Assembly (NCBI GenBank): GCA_947589175.1
Contig: CANPZR010000093.1
Span: 1-9,263 of the forward strand
Source: an uncultured Lachnospiraceae bacterium
GTDB lineage: Bacteria > Bacillota > Clostridia > Lachnospirales > Lachnospiraceae
Direction of reading: 5' to 3'
DNA: 9,263 nt
A program made the translations under genes and the position numbers. The notes beneath the pieces were generated by a model. That model saw only the letters and a program-made list of their open reading frames with translations, did no database searches and was not told the origin of the DNA. Shown here in pieces: positions 1-4,710 of this stretch (its first letter is position 1; every line of letters begins with the position of its first letter).

Positions 1-186
1 AAGGAGTATTTCCGCGACAGGGAAAAGGGGCTGAATCCCAAAGTCCCGGTCAATTATTTTCCGGGAGACGATCCGTCCAAGCCGCCGGTGGTGCGCTGGC
101 GCTCGACGGGGCAGCTTTATTATAGTAATTGGCTGAATTATTATGTTTATCAGAGCACACCTTACGATTTAACGCAAACGCCGTAA
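1..186 (+). CDS. metA: Homoserine O-acyltransferase MetA, C-terminal 61 residues (5' end outside window)
   Basis: Frame 1 is open from the first base to TAA at 184-186. The encoded tail matches, from memory, the very conserved C-terminus of the MetA family: a KGLNPKVPVNYFPGDDPS segment, then a WRS motif, then NWLNYYVYQ followed by TPYDL. MetA is a cytoplasmic glutamine-amidotransferase-fold enzyme that acylates the hydroxyl of homoserine in the first committed step of methionine synthesis. The catalytic Cys and His and the residue that separates acetyl-CoA from succinyl-CoA use lie upstream of the window, so the acyl donor cannot be read here. The tail ends shortly after TPYDL, as is normal for the family, so the gene appears intact at this end. 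I see no convincing terminator after it. The partial call is secure; the start is not visible. Confidence 0.93.
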   Translation, partial: KEYFRDREKGLNPKVPVNYFPGDDPSKPPVVRWRSTGQLYYSNWLNYYVYQSTPYDLTQTP

Positions 187-251
187 AAACGCCGATTTTA
201 AGCGGTTTCCGAGGTTTTTGAAATTTTGATTGTATAAAGCACACAAATATT

Positions 252-265
252 ACAATTATAATTGT
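252..265. promoter_or_regulatory. Perfect 14-bp palindrome over a possible -10 box
   Basis: ACAATTATAATTGT is identical to its own reverse complement and contains TATAAT at 257-262. It lies about 40 bp upstream of the small ORF at 306. A matching -35 is weak: TTGATT at 226-231 would pair better with TACAAT at 251-256, at a long 19-bp spacing. The palindrome could be an operator for a dimeric repressor covering the -10 box, or chance symmetry in AT-rich DNA. Only the symmetry is seen; the function is inferred. Confidence 0.35.
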
Positions 266-305
266 CAAGAGGGCAAGAACTTGGCACGAGAAAGGAGAAG
301 AGAAA

Positions 306-467
306 ATGGAGGTAGTTGAAATGACAGAGAAAGAAATGCAGACTGTAAGAAAGGCAACGCTTTATGACTTGCGATTGATATTTACAAGTGGAGAAAAGAA
401 AAATTACACAACGGAAGAACTTGTTGAATTACTCGACAAAATAGCGCTTGCAAAAGAACAGGAATAA
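306..467 (+). CDS. Small hypothetical protein, 53 residues
   Basis: ATG at 306 follows an AAGGAG site (292-297) by eight bases, ideal spacing, and the frame runs to TAA at 465-467. An in-frame ATG at 321 is an alternative without a good SD. The product is a soluble, highly charged, probably helical peptide (MEVVEMTEKE at the start, KIALAKEQE at the end). It has no signal peptide, membrane segment or cysteines, and I see no catalytic motif. I do not recognise the family. The ORF is visibly AT-richer than the flanking metA and response-regulator genes, which hints at a different origin or simply a short regulatory gene. It stands alone between metA and the two-component cluster, 59 bp before the regulator start, so it could share a transcript with the regulator. 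The good SD and clean frame make it likely real. Its function is unknown. Confidence 0.6.
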   Translation: MEVVEMTEKEMQTVRKATLYDLRLIFTSGEKKNYTTEELVELLDKIALAKEQE

Positions 468-500
468 CAAAAAATAACCAGGGGCGGGCTTGCCACCGCT

Positions 501-518
501 CTCTGATTCTTGTCAGAG
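501..518 (+). promoter_or_regulatory. Hairpin overlapping the response-regulator SD
   Basis: CTCTGA (501-506) and TCAGAG (513-518) are perfect complements around a 6-base TTCTTG loop. The right arm includes most of the AGAGG Shine-Dalgarno (515-519) that best serves the ATG at 527. In RNA this would partly hide the ribosome site and could keep regulator synthesis low. The pairing is seen; the effect on translation is inferred. Confidence 0.35.
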
Positions 519-526
519 GAATGAAA

Positions 527-1201
527 ATGTATAAGTATGAAAGAATTCTGATCATTGACGACGACATTCACATTGGAAACATGCTAGAGGAGGCCCTGTC
601 CGGGGAGGGATACGCCGTTACGCGCGCCTATTCCGGGACAGAGGCCCTGCTTTTGCTGGAAAAAGAGCAGCCGGATTTAGTGCTCTTGGACCGGATGCTG
701 CCGGGGCTTTCCGGCGAGGAGGTGCTGCCCCGAATCAAGGGGATTCCCGTCATCGTCGTGAGCGCTAAGGGGGACGTGGAGGACAAGGTGGAACTGCTCG
801 TCAGCGGGGCGGTGGACTATGTGACAAAGCCCTTTCATATGAAAGAACTCATGGCGCGGATTGCTATCCATCTGCGGGAGGGCGCGGGGACGGAAGAGAA
901 AAACGTCCTGAAATTCCGGGAGCTCACGCTGGATACGGAGGCGCGCCGGCTGACGGCGGGCGGGAGCGAGGTCAAGCTGACACGGACGGAGTTTGCGATT
1001 TTAAAGCTCTTGATGGCAAATCCGAATCAGGTAATTACAAAATCCAGGCTGTTAGACCGCATCGCGGAGGATACACCGGACTGCACGGAAAATTCATTAA
1101 AGACGCATATCAGCCATCTGCGCTCGAAAATGCGCGACGTTGCGGGGGAGGACTACATTGAGTCGGTCTGGGGAATCGGCTTTAAAATGCGCGCGGAATA
1201 A
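527..1201 (+). CDS. OmpR/PhoB-family response regulator (receiver plus winged-helix DNA-binding domain)
   Basis: The product is 224 residues, a normal length for OmpR-family regulators. The receiver domain (about 5-115) shows the acidic triad DDD at 11-13, the phosphoacceptor Asp55 in LLDRMLPG, Ser79 at the Thr/Ser switch position and Lys101 in the VTKPF motif. The C-terminal winged-helix domain (about 128-223) has the LTRTEFAILKLL start, a recognition-helix region around NSLKTHISHLRSKM, and the closing VWGIGFKM wing. ATG 527 is preferred because AGAGG (515-519) lies seven bases upstream; an in-frame ATG at 521 abuts the SD and would add only Met-Lys. The probable partner kinase is at 3317-4228, beyond the ABC genes rather than adjacent. 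Phosphorylated dimers of this family bind direct repeats at about 11-bp spacing, exactly what lies just downstream at 1203-1244. This supports control of the ABC operon, but the target is inferred. Confidence 0.95.
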   Translation: MYKYERILIIDDDIHIGNMLEEALSGEGYAVTRAYSGTEALLLLEKEQPDLVLLDRMLPGLSGEEVLPRIKGIPVIVVSAKGDVEDKVELLVSGAVDYVTKPFHMKELMARIAIHLREGAGTEEKNVLKFRELTLDTEARRLTAGGSEVKLTRTEFAILKLLMANPNQVITKSRLLDRIAEDTPDCTENSLKTHISHLRSKMRDVAGEDYIESVWGIGFKMRAE

Positions 1202-1202
1202 A

Positions 1203-1260
1203 TCTTAACTAAATCTCAACTCTTTTCTTATCGGATTTCTCAACGGTTTTTTCTTATAAT
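1203..1260 (+). promoter_or_regulatory. Putative activator-dependent promoter with four direct-repeat regulator boxes
   Basis: Four related heptamers lie in a row: TCTTAAC (1203-1209), TCTCAAC (1214-1220), TCTTATC (1226-1232) and TCTCAAC (1238-1244). Their starts are 11, 12 and 12 bp apart, about one helical turn. A perfect TATAAT follows at 1255-1260, ten bases after the last box. The expected -35 position (about 1232-1237) has no TTGACA-like sequence. PhoB-type promoters are known to replace the -35 with direct repeats ending about 10 bp before the -10. I infer that the regulator encoded immediately upstream binds here and drives the ABC genes. Confidence 0.6.
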
Positions 1261-1292
1261 AGCGGTTGTAAAAAATAGAGAGGGCGGCAATG

Positions 1293-1387
1293 TTTGCTAA
1301 GGCAATCATCGCTTGCTAAGAGCAATCATCGTTTGCTAAGGCAATCATCGCTCGTTAAAACGAGCATTGCCTCTAAAGAGGACATTG
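1293..1387 (+). repeat. Five tandem 18-20-bp mini-hairpin units in the ABC operon leader
   Basis: The units are 1293-1311, 1312-1331, 1332-1350, 1351-1369 and 1370-1387. Each consists of a short stem around a TAAG- or TAAA-type core, followed by CATCG or CATTG. The stems are TTGC/GCAA, TTGCT/AGCAA (which leaves an AAG loop), TTGC/GCAA, CTCGT/ACGAG and CCTC/GAGG. The arms differ between units while pairing is kept, so the repeats look structural and not simple slippage copies. They lie between the putative promoter and the ATPase SD. The ATPase frame stays open through the array via a TTG at 1294, but that extension looks artefactual. Confidence 0.85.
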
Positions 1388-1416
1388 GCTGCTCAGAAAG
1401 GAAGGTTACGGCATAT

Positions 1417-2343
1417 ATGGAGTATGTTCTGAAAACCACGAATCTCGGAAGAATGTACCGGAATTTTAAGGCGTTAGACGGGCTGTCCATGCGGGTTCCC
1501 AAGGGAGCTATTTATGGAATGGTGGGAAAAAACGGAGCGGGCAAGACCACGCTGATCCGGCTGCTCTGCGGACTGCAGGAGCCCACGTCCGGCGGGTACG
1601 AGCTGTACGGAAAAAAGAATACGGACCGGGACATTTTAAAGGTGAGAAGGAGGATGGGAGCCATCGTGGAGAGCCCGTCCGTGTATATGGACATGACGGC
1701 GAGGGACAATATGAGGCAGCAGTACCGCATCCTCGGGATTCCGTCCTTTGACGGAATCGAGGAGACGCTGCGGATGGTGGGACTGGGCGATGCGGGGAAA
1801 AAGAAGGCGAAGCATTTTTCCCTCGGCATGCGCCAGCGGCTGGGAATTGCTATCGCGCTCGCTGGCAGTCCGGATTTTCTCGTTCTGGACGAGCCGGTCA
1901 ACGGTCTGGATCCGCAGGGGATTATTGAGATTCGGGAGCTGATTCTGAAACTGAACAGGGAGCGCCAGATCACGGTTCTGATCTCCAGCCACATTCTGGA
2001 CGAGCTGTCCCGCGTCGCCACCCATTACGGGTTTATCGACGGCGGGCGCATTGTAAAGGAAATCAGCGCGGAGGAGCTGGAGGCGGAGACGAGGAAGTGT
2101 ACCCGGGTGGAGGTAAGCGACACAAAGATTCTGGCGCGGGCTCTTGATGAGAAAAATGTGGAGTACCGGATTTATTCGGACACGGAGGCGGATATCTACG
2201 ACTCGCTCCCGGTGACAAGACTGGCTCTTTTTCTCCAGGAAAAAAACTGCGAGATATTTTCCATGCGAGAGCGGGACGAGAGCCTGGAGAGCTATTATAT
2301 CAATCTGGTAGGTTCCCTGCTGGAGGAAGGGAGGCAAAAATGA
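1417..2343 (+). CDS. ABC transporter ATP-binding protein, BcrA/LanF-like antimicrobial-peptide resistance type
   Basis: The product is 308 residues, a cytoplasmic ATPase expected to pair with the next gene's permease. Visible motifs: Walker A GKNGAGKTT (37-45), signature SLGMRQ (135-140), Walker B FLVLDEP (154-160) followed by the GLDP D-loop, and the switch His192 in SSHIL. The position normally held by the Q-loop Gln is Glu85 (GAIVESPSVY). This E-loop variant is known from LanF and BcrA-type exporters that give immunity or resistance to lantibiotics and bacitracin. ATG 1417 is chosen because AGGAAGG sits about ten bases upstream and the family usually starts near MxxVLKTxNL. The frame can be extended back to 1294, but only through the hairpin repeats. 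It overlaps the permease gene by ATGA, so translation is probably coupled. No peptide biosynthesis genes are present, which favours resistance over producer immunity. The substrate is not determinable. Confidence 0.93.
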   Translation: MEYVLKTTNLGRMYRNFKALDGLSMRVPKGAIYGMVGKNGAGKTTLIRLLCGLQEPTSGGYELYGKKNTDRDILKVRRRMGAIVESPSVYMDMTARDNMRQQYRILGIPSFDGIEETLRMVGLGDAGKKKAKHFSLGMRQRLGIAIALAGSPDFLVLDEPVNGLDPQGIIEIRELILKLNRERQITVLISSHILDELSRVATHYGFIDGGRIVKEISAEELEAETRKCTRVEVSDTKILARALDEKNVEYRIYSDTEADIYDSLPVTRLALFLQEKNCEIFSMRERDESLESYYINLVGSLLEEGRQK

Positions 2344-3203
2344 GAAATTTGATAGCTGGAGAATGGGTGCGTCTGTGGAAGAGCGGAATATTCAGGCTCG
2401 CTCTGATTTTTTCCGTGGGCTTTCCCTGCGTTATAGTGGGCTGCCGGTGGTGGACCGTGATGAAATACGGCGATTTTTATGAAATTGACAGCGAGGCCAG
2501 AAATATTGACAGCCTGCTGTTCGTCGGCGGATTTTACATGGTTTTCGCCCTCGCCATTCTGGTGGGAATTTTTGTGGGGACCGAGTACGCGAGTGGAACG
2601 ATCCGGAACAAAATACTTGCCGGGCACAGCAGGGGGAAAATCTATCTGGCGGAGAGCGCAGTCTGCCTGGGAGGGTATGCGATTTTGTACGTCCTCTGTA
2701 TTCTGACCACGCTCGGCCTGGGAAATCTCTTCTTGGAAAATTCCCGGTACCGGGCGTCGGAATTTCTGACGCTTTTGGGAATCGGCGCCCTCGCCTCCGC
2801 GGCCATGACGTCCCTGTTAATGCTGCTGGCGCTGCTGATTCGGAACCGGTCGATCGGCTCCGTCGCGTGCCTTATGACGGTCCTTGTGCTGCTCTCCTTG
2901 TTCATGTCTATTGACCAGAGGCTCTCGCAGCCGGAATATATTCCGACGGCAGCGGTTCTGCAGGAGGACGGGACCGTGCTGGAGACCGACATGGAGCCTA
3001 ATCTGTATTATGTGAGGGGCGTGAAGCGCAGCGTGTACGAATTTTTAGATGAGGCGATTCCCATATCCACGCTGTACTATATCGTAACAGACGATACGGA
3101 CGAGAATCGGCATCTGGGGCGGCGGACCGCTTACAGCCTTTTGTGGATTTTAGCGTGCCCCGCGGTGGGAGCGTTCCTTTTTCGGAGGAAAAAGTTGTTT
3201 TAG
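2340..3203 (+). CDS. ABC-2 type permease subunit, partner of the BcrA/LanF-like ATPase
   Basis: The product is 287 residues with about six predicted membrane segments, near 17-36, 59-80, 107-128, 142-167, 172-190 and 263-281. A short cytoplasmic N-terminus and a basic C-terminal tail (RRKKLF) flank them. Between TM2 and TM3 lies TEYASGTIRNKIL, the EYxxGTIRN coupling segment typical of ABC-2 permeases in the BcrB/LanE/LanG group. A hydrophilic stretch of about 70 residues before the last helix (190-262) is probably extracellular. ATG 2340 overlaps the ATPase stop by four bases, and GGAAGGGAGG just upstream is a strong SD within the ATPase 3' end. Only one permease is present, so the transporter may use a homodimer, unlike LanFEG with two different permeases. 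The role is inferred as export or exclusion of a membrane-active peptide; the substrate is unknown. Confidence 0.9.
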   Translation: MRNLIAGEWVRLWKSGIFRLALIFSVGFPCVIVGCRWWTVMKYGDFYEIDSEARNIDSLLFVGGFYMVFALAILVGIFVGTEYASGTIRNKILAGHSRGKIYLAESAVCLGGYAILYVLCILTTLGLGNLFLENSRYRASEFLTLLGIGALASAAMTSLLMLLALLIRNRSIGSVACLMTVLVLLSLFMSIDQRLSQPEYIPTAAVLQEDGTVLETDMEPNLYYVRGVKRSVYEFLDEAIPISTLYYIVTDDTDENRHLGRRTAYSLLWILACPAVGAFLFRRKKLF

Positions 3204-3316
3204 AGAAAATAATTTTTTTTCACAAAAATTGAAAAATTATTTCGAAAATTATTTGCTGAAAATTTCACTCATAATTTACTTGCAAAAATAAAAAAATTAA
3301 ATCGGAGGTCAGGAAA
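3204..3316. other. AT-rich intergenic spacer before the kinase gene
   Basis: This 113-bp gap is almost entirely A and T up to the SD. It holds loose direct repeats starting GAAAA at 3231, 3244 and 3258 (13-14 bp apart), and an all-AT inverted pair, ATAATTTTT (3209-3217) and AAAAATTAT (3232-3240). I find no GC-stemmed terminator and no well-spaced -35/-10 pair. The kinase could be read through from the ABC genes or have a weak promoter here. Confidence 0.5.
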
Positions 3317-4228
3317 ATGCCGCAGGCGTATTTTTGGATTTTGACGGGCGTCATGGCGGGAGTGATTGTCGTTCTTGCCGTTAAAATTTACAGCATGAAG
3401 AAAATGGCGGGGGAGATCGGAGACGCCTTAGAGGACTGGCTGGCGTCCGATTCAAACGCCCCGATTTTGCTCTCCGGCGGGGACCGCGCCCTGCGTCGCC
3501 TGGCCGTCCGGCTCAACGAGCAGCTGAAAATCATTCGCGGGGAGAGGCTGCGCTACGCGCAGGGGGACAGGGAGCTGAAACAGGCGGTGACGAATATTTC
3601 CCATGACCTGCGCACGCCGCTGACGGCGATTCTCGGCTATCTGGACCTCTGGGAGCAGGAAGAACCGTCCGAAAAGCTGCGGCGGTACGGAGAGATTATC
3701 CGGAACCGCGCCGAGCTGATGATGCAGCTGACGGACGAGCTCTTTCAGTATTCCATCATCGCGTCCGGAACGGCGGAGCTTGTCATGGAGCCCCTGGAGC
3801 TCAATTCCCTGTTAGAGGAGAGCGCGGCCGCCTTTTATGAGGAGCTCACCAGGCATCACATCGCGCCGGAGATTCGACTGCCGGACAAAAAGGTGATCCG
3901 GCAGGGGGACAAGCGCGCCCTGCTCCGGGTATTTTCCAATTTATTTGCCAATGCGGTCAAATATAGCGGCGGCGATCTGACGATTGAGCTGGGCGAATCG
4001 GGCGAGGTCATCTTTTCCAACAGCGCGCCGGGGCTTTCCGAGGTGCAGGCGGGACGGCTGTTCGACCGGTTCTACACGGTGGAGGCGGGGAGAAATTCCA
4101 CGGGGCTGGGGCTCTCCATCGCCCGGACGCTGATGGAGCAGATGGACGGCACGATATCGGCGGAGTACAGAGAGGGGAGGCTTGTAATCCGCCTGTCTGT
4201 GCCGGGTCCCTGCGGCGGGGTGGAATAA
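3317..4228 (+). CDS. Sensor histidine kinase with one membrane segment, probable partner of the upstream regulator
   Basis: The product is 303 residues. One clear membrane helix (about 5-25) is followed by a short linker and no sizable extracellular domain. This resembles compact membrane-associated kinases linked to peptide-resistance transporters. The HisKA domain carries His96 in NISHDLRTPLTAILGYLD. The HATPase_c domain shows the N-box around NLFANAVKYS (Asn208, Asn212) and the G2 box STGLGLSIAR (261-270). The G1 box is degenerate: FSNSAPGL (233-240) lacks the usual Asp of DxGxG, although the LFDRFY F-box is present. ATG 3317 follows GGAGG (3304-3308) by eight bases. The kinase is separated from its presumed regulator (527-1201) by the transporter genes, an unusual split order. 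Pairing by proximity is inferred. The ligand may be sensed through the transporter or directly in the membrane. Confidence 0.93.
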   Translation: MPQAYFWILTGVMAGVIVVLAVKIYSMKKMAGEIGDALEDWLASDSNAPILLSGGDRALRRLAVRLNEQLKIIRGERLRYAQGDRELKQAVTNISHDLRTPLTAILGYLDLWEQEEPSEKLRRYGEIIRNRAELMMQLTDELFQYSIIASGTAELVMEPLELNSLLEESAAAFYEELTRHHIAPEIRLPDKKVIRQGDKRALLRVFSNLFANAVKYSGGDLTIELGESGEVIFSNSAPGLSEVQAGRLFDRFYTVEAGRNSTGLGLSIARTLMEQMDGTISAEYREGRLVIRLSVPGPCGGVE

Positions 4229-4238
4229 GTGCTGTTTC

Positions 4239-4271
4239 CGTCAGAATATCCGTTTTTCTGGCGCTGTTTTT
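4239..4271 (+). terminator. Putative intrinsic terminator after the kinase gene
   Basis: CGTCAGAA (4239-4246) pairs with TTCTGGCG (4256-4263), eight pairs with one G-T wobble around a 9-base loop. The sequence then continues CTG and five Ts (4267-4271). It starts ten bases after the kinase stop. The three-base gap before the T-run and the modest stem make it a plausible but not strong terminator. Confidence 0.42.
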
Positions 4272-4294
4272 GGTGCAGTTCTTGCATTTAATAC

Positions 4295-4324
4295 TTGACA
4301 TAGGGCTTCCCTATATGCTACAGT
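4295..4324 (+). promoter_or_regulatory. Probable sigma-A-type promoter for pheST
   Basis: A perfect -35 TTGACA (4295-4300) is followed 18 bp later by TACAGT (4319-4324). A TG one base before that hexamer (4316-4317) gives an extended -10. This is the best consensus promoter in the window and lies after the kinase terminator candidate, so the pheS leader would start near 4331 and be about 380 nt long. Confidence 0.6.
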
Positions 4325-4386
4325 AAAAAAAATCGGTTTTTCCATCCGGCCGGGGATGTTGGATGCGAGAAGATGTGAAAAAGGTT

Positions 4387-4415
4387 TCCCACTGTGCGGC
4401 AGAGGGATTTTTTTT
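4387..4415 (+). terminator. Terminator-like hairpin inside the pheS leader (possible attenuator)
   Basis: TCCC (4387-4390) pairs with GGGA (4404-4407), and CTG (4392-4394) with CAG (4400-4402), with one A-A mismatch and a TGCGG loop. Eight Ts follow directly (4408-4415). This is the form of an intrinsic terminator, yet it lies downstream of the best promoter and about 300 bp before the pheS start. It could attenuate pheST or be a second stop for the upstream operon. I see no T-box sequence or clear antiterminator, so the regulatory signal is unknown. Confidence 0.55.
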
Positions 4416-4436
4416 AGTTGAACAGGAGTTGAACAT

Positions 4437-4704
4437 GGAGGAAAATCCTCTCCTCGCCGGAGGGGCTCGGATTTTGCTTCGCAAAACACGGAGGAAAATC
4501 CTCTCCTCGCCAAAGGGGCTCGGATTTTGCTTCGCAAAACAAGGAGGAAAATCCTCTCCTCGCCAGAGGGCTCGGATTTTGCTTCGCAAAACAAGGAGGA
4601 AAATCCTCTCCTCGCCAGAGGGCTCGGATTTTGCTTCGCAAAACAAGGAGGAAAATCCTCTCCTCGCCGGAGGGGCTCGGATTTTGCTTCGCAAAACAAG
4701 GAGG
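4437..4704. repeat. Five tandem 52-53-bp repeats ending in the pheS ribosome binding site
   Basis: The copies are 4437-4489, 4490-4542, 4543-4594, 4595-4646 and 4647-4699, and the first five bases of a sixth (GGAGG, 4700-4704) are the pheS SD. Copies differ almost only in the short stretch after CTCGCC (GGAG, AAAG, AGAG, AGAG, GGAG). Each copy can form two hairpins: GAGGA/TCCTC around AAA, and TTTTGC/GCAAAA around TTC. Distal AAAATCC and GGATTTT can also pair across most of the copy. No copy or junction contains TA, TGA or TCA, so all six frames are open throughout. Long apparent ORFs on both strands here follow from that and are not called as genes. Confidence 0.95.
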
Positions 4705-4710
4705 ATTGAC

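Noticed and set aside
185..219. Terminator after metA formed by AAAAAC and GTTTTT
   Set aside because: The interior does not pair well, and the stem would be almost only A-T with a large loop.
1294..1416. TTG-started N-terminal extension of the ATPase
   Set aside because: It reads through the mini-hairpin array and has no family similarity. The ATG at 1417 has a usable SD and fits the usual start of BcrA-like ATPases.
1512..2337. Long minus-strand ORFs opposite the ATPase gene
   Set aside because: They are antisense shadows of a GC-rich gene with clear ABC motifs on the + strand and have no SD or recognisable product.
4356..4421. Phe-rich leader peptide (three Phe codons in 21) for classical pheST attenuation
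   Set aside because: The ATG at 4356 has no spaced SD and two of the Phe codons are simply the T-tract of the terminator, so a ribosome stalled there could not prevent the hairpin from forming in the usual way.
4437..4704. CRISPR array
   Set aside because: The copies are contiguous and nearly identical with no unique spacers, and no cas genes are present. The same applies to the 32-bp array at 9062.
4363..4710. In-frame N-terminal extension of PheS (starts at 4363 or 4435)
   Set aside because: The extension is encoded almost entirely by the stop-free repeat array, changes reading register between copies, and precedes a perfectly placed SD and the family-standard start at 4711.
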